Assembly (NCBI RefSeq): GCF_019320115.1
Contig: NC_089588.1
Span: 121,154,837-121,218,836, forward strand
Direction: 5' to 3'
DNA: 64,000 nucleotides
Origin: Miscanthus floridulus
Taxonomy: Eukaryota; Streptophyta; Magnoliopsida; Poales; Poaceae
Shown: positions 12,137-22,825 of the stretch, piece after piece
Layout: each line of letters begins with the position of its first letter
Position numbering within the stretch: position 1 is the first letter of the stretch
Notes under the pieces: model-generated
The model's database searches: none
What the model was told of the DNA's origin: nothing
What the model saw: only the letters and a program-made list of their open reading frames with translations
Position numbers and translations under genes: made by a program

Positions 12137-12950
12137 AAGGTTTACATTGATTGACGATCAACCCACTAAGGTTTCTTTGGATTTAAGGGAGTCTGGATCC
12201 CCACAAGGCCGAAGGTCATCATGGACCAAGTCATATTGGCCCATTGATAAAATTGCATCAAGAAAAGAGGAAAGGCCGCCTGCTTAAAAGATGCCTATAT
12301 ACCCAACCAATTTCTTGATGACTGGGAAACAATAGGAAAGAAAGTCGCCTACTAAAAGATGTTCATTTCTCGGTGGCTAGGAAACCGTGGGAAAGAAGTC
12401 TGTGGTTTTCCTGATGGGCATTTGATGAAGCAAACAAGGGAAAGGTGTCCACACATTTTAGCCCTTGCAAACACTAGAACAACTCTACGATCATGGTGAG
12501 AAAACTCATGTGATGTCACAAGAATTCTTCTAAACGTAGTAGCTGATCCTCTTGCCCAACAAGGCGCTGAAATGAGCACACAATCACCCTATGCATAAGA
12601 ATTCTTCTAACCACTCAAGATCCTCATAGCAAGGAATTAGACCATGGAAGGTCTAGCGGAGCTAGGGGCACTCGAGGAAGCGAGAAGAAGAGAAACATAA
12701 CTGAGTTGTTGAGTTGCTCTCGCTAGAGTCGGATAGACATTTATAGTTGGTCTGGAAAGATGGATCCAAGCACCCGTGAAGCAATGATGCTCTCGTAAAA
12801 CTTTGAAGCATGGGCTCATAAGCTGGCAAAGACGGTGACACATAGTAGACCCTAGATCAAGATTCTCTACCCATAACTATGGACCTATCGGAGGTATAGG
12901 CATGGTAATTTTGGAATAAAATTACTTTTATCCCAAAATTGGGGGGCATA

Positions 12951-14835
12951 TGTTTACACCAGAATTTGGGAAGAAGAATGCAGGAACTCAAAGCTCCCAG
13001 GATCGTGTCATTAAGGAATCGATTGCATAAAGGTCGATATCAGCTGATTCAAATGTAGTACTGGAATCGGCTCTCTTCGGATAACGCCAGCAGATAACAA
13101 CAAAAAGCTACGGTTGGCGTCGGGAAAAATAGGTCGGACTCTACAAAAAGGGAAAGATTAGGGTCCAAGTTATCTTAAATTTGGAATGTTTTCTCTTATG
13201 CCAAAGATTATAATGAGTCATACTTAAGTAAGATTCATGCTTAGGTTCTGGGTATAAATATTGGACCCCGGCTATTGTAAATGACATTCAATCAATCAAA
13301 TACAATTTACTTTTTTGGCTCCGTGCCAACCCTTAGAAGTAGTAGTAGAGTAGATCCCGACAAGTTCTTCAACAAGCAGGGCTACATCGGTCCGGCTGAT
13401 CTCTGGCTTGTCTGTAAGTACCGTCATGGCTTATACTTCTATTTGTACGGCTGCATCGGTTAAGTTCGACCTCCACTGTGAACTCTAGTATAAGCTAGTT
13501 ATCAACTCTTGTCTAATTCAAGTACAGCTGCATCGATCCGGTCGACCTCCACTGCTTGAATTAGATTAAGGTCAAGTTATCGGCTCTACCTAAGGGTGGC
13601 GTCCTTCAGGTAGATTTATTAAGTTACCAATCTTGCTGATGTTCTTATTGTTATTAGCTTGCAGCAACATCAATCTATCCGGTCGAGATTGATCTAGATC
13701 GGCCTCATATCATTTTAGTCCATCATTTGCTTTGTCACAACATTATGTTTCATCGGCTGTTCTATTTCGATCTTGATCATGCATAGTATGCGGTTAAGGC
13801 ATGTATGATCTTGAAGAGGTTTGCTGGTTAGTTCAATCTAGTCTATAGTTTGCTATTATGGCTGTAACGATATGGTTGATCCCCACTTATGGCACTGTAG
13901 ATTGGGGGATACTAGTTAGTAGATTTATTCTCGATTAGGCGTGACCTGAACTGTTTGCTTTGCGTGCATCGACTAAATAGCCGATTGCCTATGGTTTAAT
14001 GCCTATAGTGTGTCTACATGATTCTGTTAAACATAGGTAGATCTGTTTACTTTAAAGTTTTGATTTGTTGTCTTTATCACCGCTGCATCGATCCGGTCGA
14101 AGCCCACTATTAGAGATAGCAGGTTAGGTCTAATGAGTTTATAGGTTTGTCTGTGTTAAATAGTCGATTGTTCGCATGCTGTAGTCCATCTTCACTCGAA
14201 TCGGCTATTTCAGCCGATCCGCTTTGAGTTTTCACATATATAGCATGTCTTTCGTAAAGCCTGTCGATGTGTAGATAGTTTTACGGATTCTAAGGTTTTA
14301 GTTTGTTATTATCATCATAGCTGTCATCAATCCGGTCGAACCTCACTGTTGATGGTAACATATTAGATTCGGAGTGTTTGTAGATCCATTGATACTAGAC
14401 AATCGATTTGTTTGCATGTTATATCATTTCTCGATTAGATTCATCGGCTCAATAATTCATACTGGTAATATCCATCTAGCTAATGATTTCACTTACATCT
14501 ACGGGCATTGTAGTTATCAACATAAAATCAATCGCGATCCATAAGCTTTACTGTCCATAACAGCCGATTTCTTCGTGTATCGGCTATTTAGTCGATTTTC
14601 TCGTCTGGCTGCTCCCGAAGCGGCACACTTGGAACTGTCTAGGCAAAGACCGGCATGTTTCACCTTAAATTACTGATAAACATTCTCTCCTTGTCAATTG
14701 CAGGTTAAATTGACCGGCACGCCTTGGGAGGAATTCGCAGGATCGGTTAACCCTGCATTGAAGCCAAGCAGATCTTCGGGCTCATCCTAAGCAGATCCTT
14801 TCGGCTTGCTGTGTGTCGACATTTTTGTGTCGACA
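12951..14835 (+). repeat. LTR3: complete 3' LTR of the gypsy element
   Basis: It runs from TGTTTACACC to TGTGTCGACA, 1885 bp, preceded by the polypurine-like GGGGGGCATA. It includes a TATA box and several copies of a short CATCGATCCGGTCGA phrase (around 13450, 13530 and 14090) inside longer degenerate repeats. Sequence after 14835 belongs to a different LTR. Confidence 0.85.
13253..13260 (+). promoter_or_regulatory. TATA box of LTR3
   Basis: TATAAATA follows GGTTCTGGG and precedes TTGGACCCCGGC. It lies about 300 bp into the LTR, a normal position for the U3 promoter. The homologous segment is missing from LTR2. Confidence 0.6.
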
Positions 14836-15571
14836 AAACCATAGCGAGAAAAAGAGTAAGAAGAGGCTCAATGGGTTTGCGAACTCAATGTGAAGCTCAG
14901 AGTGGTGCTTATAGTGACGGCAGAGCGGTTAGGCAACACGGCAGCGTCGAACTCCTTCTCGGTGAGATCCGGATGGCGGCACTAGGGCATAGGGCGATGC
15001 TGTGGCTGGATTAGGGCTAGGTGAAGGTGGCACGGGCGTAGGGCTGCTAATTAAGAGGGCATGGAACTTGTGGATCACGCCACAACGATGGAGAACGACG
15101 CGGCAGCGGACCCCTCCGGTGGAGTCCATAGCGAACAAAGGAAGAAGAAAACCCTGACAGGACGGTCCCAGCCGTCAGCGAGAGAGAAGAGAAAGGAGGG
15201 GCGCGGCGCGGCTTGCGCTGGGCTAGGCCGCTGGGCGTAGAAACGGAAGCTGGGCTTGCGGGAAAACCAGCCTAAGCTGGGCCGAAAACCAGGGAGAGGG
15301 TAAGTTTTCCTTTTCTTTTTCTAAACTAATTTTCCAAATCAATTTTGAAATACAAATTCAAATCTAATTTGAACCTTTTGAAGTTTTGCTCAAATACAGT
15401 CATCACAAAAACAAATATGCAGCAGCATGAATGCACCATCATGTATTTATACCTTATACTTGATTTTATTTTCACAAAAAAATATTATTTTCTACCTTTG
15501 CATGCACACACATATGCATAATCAAATCATTTTCTCCTATTTTAAAATCATGCAAATTTTAGGGTGTTACA
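14836..15571 (-). repeat. Truncated start of a minus-strand gypsy LTR
   Basis: Read on the minus strand, the segment starts TGTAACACCCTAAAATTTGCAT at 15571, a form typical of grass Tekay/Del-type gypsy LTRs. It is AT-rich and then GC-rich, and stops where the Tat element begins. The rest of the LTR should lie left of the window if the Tat element inserted into it. The minus-strand ORF at 14929-15138 inside it has no recognisable family. Confidence 0.6.
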
Positions 15572-16845
15572 GCCTCCCGTGGGCCGGTGCTCGTGTGCTC
15601 CGGCATCCGTGCTCCCTCCCCTAGTGAGCGGCAATGGTGCCCGAGCTCTCCAGCGTCCGTGCTCCCTCCCTCGATTAGCCGCCCCTTTGCCCATTAGGAT
15701 CCGGAGTCCGCGCACCTCCAACGGCGGGCGGCCCAGCTACACATGCTCTCTGGTGTCCCCACACCTCCACCAGCGTCCACACTCCTTCACAGCTTCCCCT
15801 ACAACCGACAGGTTCGGATCCACCACTGCTGCTGCTCGCTGCTTGCAGCTTGCTGCTCCAGCACTTGTTCCTGATGCTTCACCCAATGTGCATTGCTTTG
15901 GTTTGTCAGTGCTCGCTGCTTGCTGCTTGTGTGCTCCAGCACTTGTTCCTGATGCTTGCTGCTCCAGCACTTGTTCCATTCAGTTTCAATTCATGCTTAT
16001 ATTATTCACAGTGGTCAGTAGAGGTTCCATTCAGTTTCGATTGAACTGTCATTCCATAGTGTGTGTGGTGCTACATTTAATTACACTATGAAACTGTGTG
16101 ATGAGTATTCTACCAATTTTAAATTTAAGTGAGGAAAGACTCACTGTGCAACTTGAGTCGGTTAGCGCAACTTGCAAGAAGGCTCACTGTTTTTAGAAAT
16201 GCCCACTGTTTTTAGATATGTGCATTGTTGCTTGAGCTTGTTTAGATATGACAGTGAAATAGTGGGCAATGCAGTCATCAGCTTGTTTTTAGATATGACA
16301 TGTTATTAGGTCTTATGAGCTTGATGTTGCTTTCCATTTCCATGTAACTTCTAGGATACATGATATTTAGGAGTAAGTATTGGTGCAGCACAGCCACAGC
16401 AAGTTCATCTGAACGGACCCGTATATGCATATGCACTTGCATTTGTTACACAAGCCGCCTAACCTTTGTTTGGAGTTGTTGTCTTGTGAAACCTTGCTGC
16501 AGATGTGAGTAGTATTCTTTGTTACACAAGTTCCTGATGCTTCACCCAATGTGCGTTGCCTTGGTTTGTGAGTGCTTGTGTGCTTATTTGCGTAAATGCT
16601 CATTGCATGCTTGGCAGCTGCTTAGTTTGGTCAACTGATTAGCCTGCTGCTTACTTAAAAATATTGCCCATGCCCTGCCATTGTGATTAAAATAAAAATT
16701 GCATGCTGCTGTATTATTAAGAGAGAAGTTGCATGCTGCTATATTATTAAGAATTTCTATGCTACAGCTGTATTACTAAGAAGTTGCTTGCTTGCTGTAT
16801 TATTAATTCCAGCATGAAACTTAGATGGCTCTTGAACTCTTGAAA
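15572..16845. other. Unassigned region with Gln/Cys/Leu-rich low-complexity DNA
   Basis: No confident gene. GCTGCTTGC and GCACTTGTTCCTGATGC phrases recur at about 15825-15970. A phrase TGATGCTTCACCCAATGTGC occurs at about 15870 and again at about 16530, followed in both by GCCTTGG/GCTTTGG-TTTGT. It could be the 5' part of an unidentified transposon gene whose last exon is at 17722. Confidence 0.4.
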
Positions 16846-16849
16846 ATAG

Positions 16850-17720
16850 ACTATTTTATATATGCCAACTGTTTCAATATATGCCCATTGTTTTATATAT
16901 GCCCACTGTTTTATATATGCCAACTGTTTCTATGCTCACTGTTTTATATATGCCAACTATCAATTTCTATGCCCACTGTTTGTATATATGCCCACTCTGT
17001 TTATATATGTCCATTGTGTTTGGATATGCTCACTGTTTTTTTATATATGCCAACTGTTTTTATATATGCTCACTGTCTTTATATATTATCACTGTTTTTG
17101 TTTGGCCTCCTCTCCTCTCCTCTACTACTACTTCTACTTCTACTTATCCTACTCTATGTTTGGCAGCAGCTGCTCAATGTTTTTATATATGATCACTGTT
17201 TTTGTTTGGCCTCCTTTCCTCTCCTCTACAACTACTTCTACTTCTACCTCTACTCTATGTTTGGCAGCAGGTGGTCACTATTTTTATATATGATCACTGT
17301 TTTTTGTTTGGCCTCCTCTCCTCTCCTCTCCTCTACTACTACTTCTGCTTCTCCTACTCCTCTATGTTTGGCGGCAGCTGCTATTTTTTTGGCAACCAGC
17401 GGCTACTTTATTTTTCTAGCAAACTCTCCTCTCCTCTCTTTTGCCAGTGATGGAATTGTCCAACTCCAGAAATTATCTGAAATATGAGCTGATGATCATA
17501 AACTTATGAGGAACTTGGCATCATTACCAGCCGCCTCTATTGTCTTTTTCTATATGCTCACTTTTTTATATATGCTCACTGTCTTTATATATGCTCACTG
17601 TCTTTATATGCACACTATGTTTACATATGCTCACTGTGTTTTTATATGCTCACTGTCTTTAGATATGATCACTATCTTTACATATACTCATTGTGTTTAT
17701 ATATGCTCATTGTCTTTATA
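16850..17720 (+). repeat. Degenerate minisatellite (about 20-bp unit) with 110-bp higher-order repeats
   Basis: The unit is close to TATATATGCTCACTGTTTT, repeated at 16855-17100 and 17545-17720. Between them (17095-17380) is a roughly 110-bp block repeated three times: GTTTGGCCTCCTCTCC, a CTACTACTTCTAC tract, then TATGTTTGGCAGCAG. The tract ends CTTTATAG just before an open exon. ORFs across it are by-products of the repeat. Confidence 0.7.
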
Positions 17721-17721
17721 G

Positions 17722-17919
17722 TGGCAAGAAGAAAAAGGAATGAGAGCTGACGCACATAAAGATGACAACCTCTTGGAGCTCGTCGACGACCTTTGCAGCT
17801 TCATAATGGGCCAGATTATACATGTCAGAGGCACCTACCATGACCGAGCGTCCGATTTATGTAGACATCCTCAGTACCAATATCTTCATGAGTGGGAAAG
17901 GCTAGGCTTAAGCCGTTGA
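17722..17919 (+). CDS. Orphan terminal exon, unknown protein
   Basis: A 66-codon frame including its TGA follows an acceptor-like TTTATAG at 17715-17721. It has well-mixed residues unlike the surrounding repeats, including LLELVDDLCSFIMGQIIHV and HPQYQYLHEWERLGL. It has no start codon of its own near the 5' end, so it reads as a last exon. Downstream are TTGTGAATG repeats and AT-rich sequence consistent with a 3' UTR. I do not recognise the family; the setting among repeats suggests a transposon gene. Evidence is limited to codon-like composition and one splice signal. Confidence 0.3.
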   Translation, partial: WQEEKGMRADAHKDDNLLELVDDLCSFIMGQIIHVRGTYHDRASDLCRHPQYQYLHEWERLGLSR

Positions 17920-19330
17920 TTGGACTTGTGAATGTAATGTGACATTGGTAATGTTATCGGACTTGTGGAACGGTCGGACTTGTGAATTATGTGAATGATA
18001 TATGTTCTTGTGATTTGGACTTGTAATTTCATTCGATATAATGTTCTTGTGAATTATATATGTATATGTATATATCTTCTTGAGAATTAGCTGTTGATTT
18101 GAATCATATATGTATATATGTTCTCGTCGTATATGTATATATTTGTTGTCCCGTGTTCCATTTGATATGGCCGGCCGTGTATGGGAGTGAAATGAAAAAC
18201 AAGCAAGAAAAAGAAAAATGACACAACTATGACGACGGATAGACATAGGGTGATGCAAGGGAGGTTGTTGTTAGCTACGGTCAGAGAGCAGTACATGCAT
18301 TAAACCGGTCAGAGTGCTTCATTCGTTCATTCTCGAGTCTCGACCATGCTTGCATTGCATTGCATCGACTTGCAAAGATGCACATGGTACATGATGCATG
18401 CATGCATGGCAGCAGTCCTTGCTCTGCTGGCCTGGCCACTCCGACAAGGCGGCCACTATACGTACTCTCCTAGCTCCACTGCAGAGAGAATCCGGTGGGT
18501 TGGTTGCAGTTTCACCGTGCCGTGGATTGTATGAGTAAACGATAGTGCCACAAATCGGTTAGAGAAGGCATTATATATTAGGGTTAGGTATAGATAATAT
18601 ATTCGGAAAACTACACATGGTGTTAAATCGGTTCACGATGACAACTAGCTTTTGTTGTTTGCTAAAAATATCTGAAATGATGTACCCGATCACAAAAAAA
18701 AAAACATATTTGAAATGGTTGCTTAACACGAGAAGTGATCTAGGATGGCAGCGTAACACCAAAAGTGATCTAGGATGGTTTAGGAATTTTCCACGTATCT
18801 ATGGTCCCGGTTAGCACAACTCAGTTTTGTTTCAGCTTCACAAGCAACTTTCTTTGTACCGGCTCCCTACTCCACTCCCCCTACTTTTTTTCTGTCTGTC
18901 TTCTCCACACGACTTCCTTTCATCGAACAAAGTACCGGCGGTGCGACTCTCTCTGACGAGGCGGGCCTCGTCGGCACCGCGGCGGGCCTCACTGCTAGCG
19001 CGAGCACGGCCGGCCTCCATGCATGGGCACGGGCCTCACCGGCGCGAGCACGGCCTCGGGTAGCCTCTCCGGTGCGGGCGCGGCTGGCCTCCACGGTGCG
19101 GTCTTCTCCCGGCGACTCCACGGCATGGTCTGGTTCTCTGCGCAACCAGCCTCCACAGCGCGGGCGTGATCTGCTCCCTGGCGACTCCCATCCCCGCGTG
19201 AACCTCCTCCGGCCACTTCTCCGGCATCAGCCTACTCCCCATGCTCCTCCGGCCACTTCCCCGACCGTGCTTCCCATGGCCGAGCTCGTCAATGCCGACA
19301 AGGAAGACGATGACATGTGGGTCCCGCGAC
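17920..19330. other. Intergenic; AT microsatellite and GC-rich repeated block
   Basis: 18055-18150 has TATATGTATATA runs. 18730-18780 holds a short direct repeat (AGTGATCTAGGATGG twice). 18950-19300 is GC-rich with repeated GCGAGCACGGCC and GGCCTCC phrases; overlapping ORFs there occur on both strands and in several frames, which argues against coding. No gene called. Confidence 0.4.
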
Positions 19331-19347
19331 GGTTTGAATAAATTTGG

Positions 19348-19474
19348 GAGGCCTGTTTAGGTAGTATTGCTGGAGTTGAAAGTAGAAAATAGATAGTATC
19401 AAAATAGGTAGCTACCAAACAGACAAGTAGAGGTCTGATTTGGCTAGTATCAAAATAAGTAGTTAGCCAAACAG
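19348..19474. mobile_element. Small fold-back MITE
   Basis: It begins GGCCTGTTTAGGTAGTA and ends TAGTTAGCCAAACAGA. An internal boundary at about 19420 (ACCAAACAGAC|AAGTAGAGGTCTGATTTGG) makes it look like two abutting units with the same ends. Target duplications were not resolved. Confidence 0.45.
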
Positions 19475-19696
19475 ATCGGTGAATATATTGCTCTTCGGTG
19501 GATGTGGAACGTTTTTTTTATTGATATTGGATAATACGGTGACGACCTTACAGGTATTCAACTTACCATGTTTTTCATTTCAACAATTTGGTCTGTCATT
19601 TTTTCAAAATAACTGGAGGATCCGTATGCAGTCGCAAGAATTTCTATCGCTTGAGCTGCTGTTTTCCTGTTAGCTTTAGAACTCTCCACAATTTCA

Positions 19697-19717
19697 TATA
19701 TATATATATATATATAG
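19697..19717. repeat. (TA)n microsatellite
   Basis: Simple TA run beside the degraded exon 5 acceptor of ABCG copy B; copy A has only a short TATATAATATA there. Confidence 0.8.
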
Positions 19718-19730
19718 ACACACACGGTAA

Positions 19731-19958
19731 GGCTATTCTGCAGCTGGTCACAGAATAACTTATTCTATAGCTACCTTGTTTTACGATAATGTTTGTACCA
19801 ATTTACGATAATGACAATACATATTTACGATACATGGGTTGCTATAATTCAAGATGATACCATAATGTTATAGTAAATCACTTACGAGAGAGTTACCATA
19901 ATCTCGTAAATTAGTATAGTAATTATCGTAACTCAAAGTGGCCACAGAATAACTTAAT
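19731..19958. mobile_element. AT-rich MITE with CACAGAATAACTTA ends
   Basis: It starts GGCTATTCTGCAGCTGGTCAC and ends GTGGCCACAGAATAACTTAATAG. The interior is rich in TTTACGATAA motifs on both strands. It is absent from the matching intron of copy A, so it is an insertion. Superfamily not assigned. Confidence 0.5.
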
Positions 19959-19960
19959 AG

Positions 19961-20098
19961 TCTGTTCGGTTGAGCTGGATTAAAGCCGGCTGGTCGTTTT
20001 CGGCTGATTTATTATGAAAGAAAAACACTGTTCTGGCTGGTAGGTGAACAGTGTTTTGTGAGAAGGAAGCAGCTGGCTCCGGCCGGCCAGCCGAACTG
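19961..20098. mobile_element. hAT-like MITE
   Basis: Ends TCTGTTCGGTTGAGCTGG and CCGGCCAGCCGAACTG form imperfect terminal inverted repeats of a type common in grass hAT MITEs. It is absent from copy A. It directly abuts the rearranged segment at 20093. Confidence 0.5.
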
Positions 20099-20158
20099 TG
20101 GAGAGTTCTAACGCTAACAGGAAAACAGCCGAAAAGTCTTTGTTGATTGTTCTTAGGA
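20093..20158. repeat. Template-switch-like scar: inverted and direct patches of nearby exons
   Basis: 20093-20130 is a near-perfect reverse complement of 19658-19695 (the start of exon 5B). Immediately after it, 20133-20158 is a direct copy of 20221-20246 (the end of exon 4B, AAGTCTTTGTTGATTGTTC). Copy A has neither patch. Confidence 0.75.
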
Positions 20159-20407
20159 AAAGTGAAGTTGCACTGAATTTGTGACAGTTCATAGGATCGA
20201 GTGAGTATATATACCTCATCAAAGTCTTTGTTGATTGTTCTTAGGAAGTGATCTGACGGGCTTCTCAGGTGTGGACATGGAAAGCCGTTCAGAGTGAAGA
20301 ACTCATGCATGCAAGGAACGAGCTAGCACAATAGGTCAGCAGCTGACAATTCGCTATTCAGATAGCCTGAAGAAGAAGAAGAAGCTAAGACGAAGCAGGG
20401 TCGTCAC

Positions 20408-20835
20408 CTCGGTGGCATCAGAGATGGTCCCAAAGAAGATCGCCTTCCCGGCGGCGAGCAGGCAGAGGCCGTGGAAGAGCTCGAAGACGTCGCCGCTGGG
20501 CTGGTGCACGGCGGCGACGACCGTCATGCCGTCGGGGGTGGCGATGTGGCTCATGAGGTGGTAAGAGGCGGCGCTTCGAGGCCGCTGGTGGGCTCGTCGA
20601 GGAAGAGCCGGCGCGGCCGCGTCAGCATCTCGATGCAGATGCTCAGCGGCTTCCGCTGCCCGCCGCTGATGCCCTTGGCGATCTGGCCGCCGATGCGCGT
20701 GTCTATGGCGTCGGCGAGCCCCATCTCCCGGATCACCCGCTCCGTGTGCGCCCGCTTCTCCGGCGCCGGCGTCGTGTCCGGCAGCTGCAGCTGCGCTGAG
20801 TAGAACACGGTGTCGTTGTCTTCGGTCACGTATGC
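20408..20835 (-). pseudogene. ABCG copy B exon 3 (nucleotide-binding domain), broken
   Basis: Acceptor at 20836 (AAG|GCATACGT) and donor at 20407 (GAG|GTGACG) match copy A. Kept: YSAQLQLPDT, ISGGQRK, LFLDEPTSGL and VVAAVHQPSGDVF. Damaged: the VLMSTLSVREA stretch after VTED is missing, the signature reads SGGQRKP instead of SGGQRKR, one base is lost after SGL so the frame breaks in the D-loop, and a few residues before DGMTVV are gone. The rest of the exon is readable only in another frame. Confidence 0.85.
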
Positions 20836-21048
20836 CTTTGTTGTAGGAGTATTTTCATTCATTAAAAAGGTTAATTTGTAAGTTCGGATTTACACACGCA
20901 CACGCCAACGTTACGCAAAAGATTGCAACCAGTGTTTATAGAAAAACTTTTTTTAGAGAAAGGAAAATTTGTTCCAGCTTTTGCAAAAGTCTTGCACCAA
21001 CCATTCATAATTATTATTCCAGCCTCTCCTATCAGTGTTTATATCATA

Positions 21049-21306
21049 CTCCCTCGGCTCCTAAATAAATTAATTCTTAGAATTATCTTTAGTCAATTTT
21101 TTCATATTTGACTGAATTTATAGAAAAAATATAAATATTTGCGATACCAAATAATTAGCATTTTATGAAAATACAGTTTATATTTATGGTGCATCTAATG
21201 ATAATAACTTGGTATTATAAATGTTGGTGTTGTCTTCTATAAATTCAGTCATTTTTTTTTTAAATTGAATTAAGAACGTCCTTAAAATTAATTTATTATT
21301 CAGGGA
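21049..21306. mobile_element. Stowaway-like MITE
   Basis: It starts CTCCCTCGGCTCCTAAATAA after a TA dinucleotide and ends TTAATTTATTATTCAGGGA, the usual CTCCCTCCGT-type terminal repeat in degraded form. It is AT-rich inside and sits in intron 2 of ABCG copy B. Copy A lacks it at the matching TCAGTGTTTAT. Confidence 0.7.
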
Positions 21307-21404
21307 TGAAGGGAAGGAAAGAGATGATTTTTTTTCTTTTGTCTTACCGAGGTTCCATAGGCAAGCGTCTCCTCCCGGCCGTTGATTAAAATCAGCCCTG
21401 TTTT

Positions 21405-21650
21405 AGGACCCGTTTGGCTGGCTGCGGGCGGCTCCGGCTCCTGCGCGAAATCAATACGTATTTCACTGTTCATCGAAGACCTTTTTCTCTCTCCTTTCCT
21501 CCCCACTCACAGACGCCGTCGCAGCAGCCGGAGCCAGAAATTCGAGCTCCATTGGCTCCGGCTCCCGCAGCCTCCTGTCGGCCGCCCAGCGGCCGACACC
21601 TTGCTACAGTGCCAGAGCCGGAGCCGGCAGGAGCCCAGCCAAACGGTCCT
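21405..21650. mobile_element. GC-rich MITE inside ABCG copy B exon 2
   Basis: Terminal repeats AGGACCCGTTTGGCTGG and CCAGCCAAACGGTCCT flank GC-rich sequence with GGCTCCGGCTCC motifs. Copy A exon 2 is uninterrupted at this point and has about 12 bp (ATTCATGCCT...) that copy B lost. Confidence 0.65.
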
Positions 21651-21932
21651 AACCTTCCTGCAGTGAAACGGCAATAATGTCAAGGGTGGGTTACCCACAG
21701 TAATCAAAATCCAAAGTGTGCAGTGCCTTGCATTTTCATTGATACGGTGCAATACGCCATTATTATTTTTGGTGAGGCGTTGAACAATAAATAATCAAAA
21801 AAGGGTTCCTCTATTTCCAACACGAATACCCCACCATGCATGATTATGTTTCCTTTGAATTAAACAAAATAATAAATTTAAAAATGATACAGTAAATTGA
21901 AAGGATTGTTTCAGTCATCAAATTAAAACTAA

Positions 21933-22825
21933 GAGCCTATTTGGTAGAGCTCCACCAACTTCAAATTCACCAAACCAGATCTGTATATTTTTCTAGCCAA
22001 ACGCTTTTGGATCCGGCAGATCCACCATGGATCTACTCCATCAAAATAGTGGATCTACCCCTAGATCCACCAAATTGGTGAAGTGCAAAGAGGCCGAGCT
22101 CCGACGAGCCGCTCATTACACAGAAAAATCAGTTCGATCTAATTTTTCTTGTTCCTTGCGACTCAGACAGGCCGAGCTCTGACAAGCCGCCAAGAAGCTC
22201 CCGACCGGCCCGCCATGGCCGCATGCCACGGGCCGCCGCGCCGAGCCGCTGGTCGCACCCTGTGCCGCAGCGCGCTCCCTGTGCCTCGCGTCGCTGGCCA
22301 CGGGAGCCCTGCGCTCCATGCCCCTCTCCATCCAACGCATGTCGAGCATGAAACCTCGCGCGCATAGGGGACACGCGGCGGTGGCCATCAGACACGCAAC
22401 GCCCTTGCCTTTCTTGTCGGCAGTGCACAGGGAGCTACCCTGCTCGCCCTCCATCCTCAATGTAGGGACGATGAGAGAAAAAGCGGGTGCCGAAACATAG
22501 CGCCCCGCCGAGCCTGCCATGGCCGGCCATGAGCTCCGCCAGCATTGTGTAGGATCTCTGCGCTGGCCGCTGGCCTTCGCGCGACACGCCCGCCCCCGAC
22601 CCGGTCGGCCCTCGTGCGCGCGAGGAAGAAGAAGCCCCGACCGACCATTTTTTTTGCCCTTTGACGCATGGGCCTGGCTATTAGTGAGATTGAGAGAAAC
22701 ACTGGAGGAGTACCAAATGCTTTGACGAATCCTAGATCTACGGTGGAGCTACTCCATAGTGGATCCAGGTATATCTGGGATTCAGATTCACTTTTTCTAC
22801 CGGTGGAGCTTTACCAAACAGCCCC
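21933..22825. mobile_element. PIF/Harbinger-like non-autonomous element with GC-rich cargo
   Basis: Left end GAGCCTATTTGGTAGAGCTC and right end GAGCTTTACCAAACAGCCCC are inverted repeats of about 22 bp. A 3-bp TAA lies on each side (21930-21932, 22826-22828), as expected for this superfamily. The ends are AT-rich with GGATCC-type subterminal repeats, while 22085-22680 is strongly GC-rich and unlike its surroundings, so it may be a captured gene fragment. Overlapping ORFs on both strands give no recognisable protein. It interrupts intron 1 of ABCG copy B. Confidence 0.7.

Larger units (their letters stand above)
6661..13075 (+). repeat. Second copy of 6.4 kb tandem duplication
   Basis: This interval repeats 244-6660 almost base for base. 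The offset is 6417 at the start and 6415 at the end, because of two single-base indels. More than thirty substitutions were seen by eye, all transitions. Shared stops and frameshifts show that the element was already dead when it was duplicated. Confidence 0.92.

Noticed and set aside
15564..16091. 175-residue ORF after the LTR fragment
   Set aside because: Built from repeated GCTGCTTGC and GCACTTGTTCC phrases; overlapping ORFs on both strands and no domain.
16825..17487. 220-residue Tyr/Cys/Leu-rich membrane protein
   Set aside because: It is a translation of the TATATATGCTCACTG minisatellite in several frames.
18838..19341. Overlapping GC-rich ORFs as a host gene
   Set aside because: Open frames on both strands and in several phases with repeated GCGAGCACGGCC phrases; no recognisable domain or splice structure.
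22116..22520. 134-residue minus-strand ORF as a gene
   Set aside because: Lies within the GC-rich cargo of a Harbinger-like element with competing ORFs in other frames; no family recognised.
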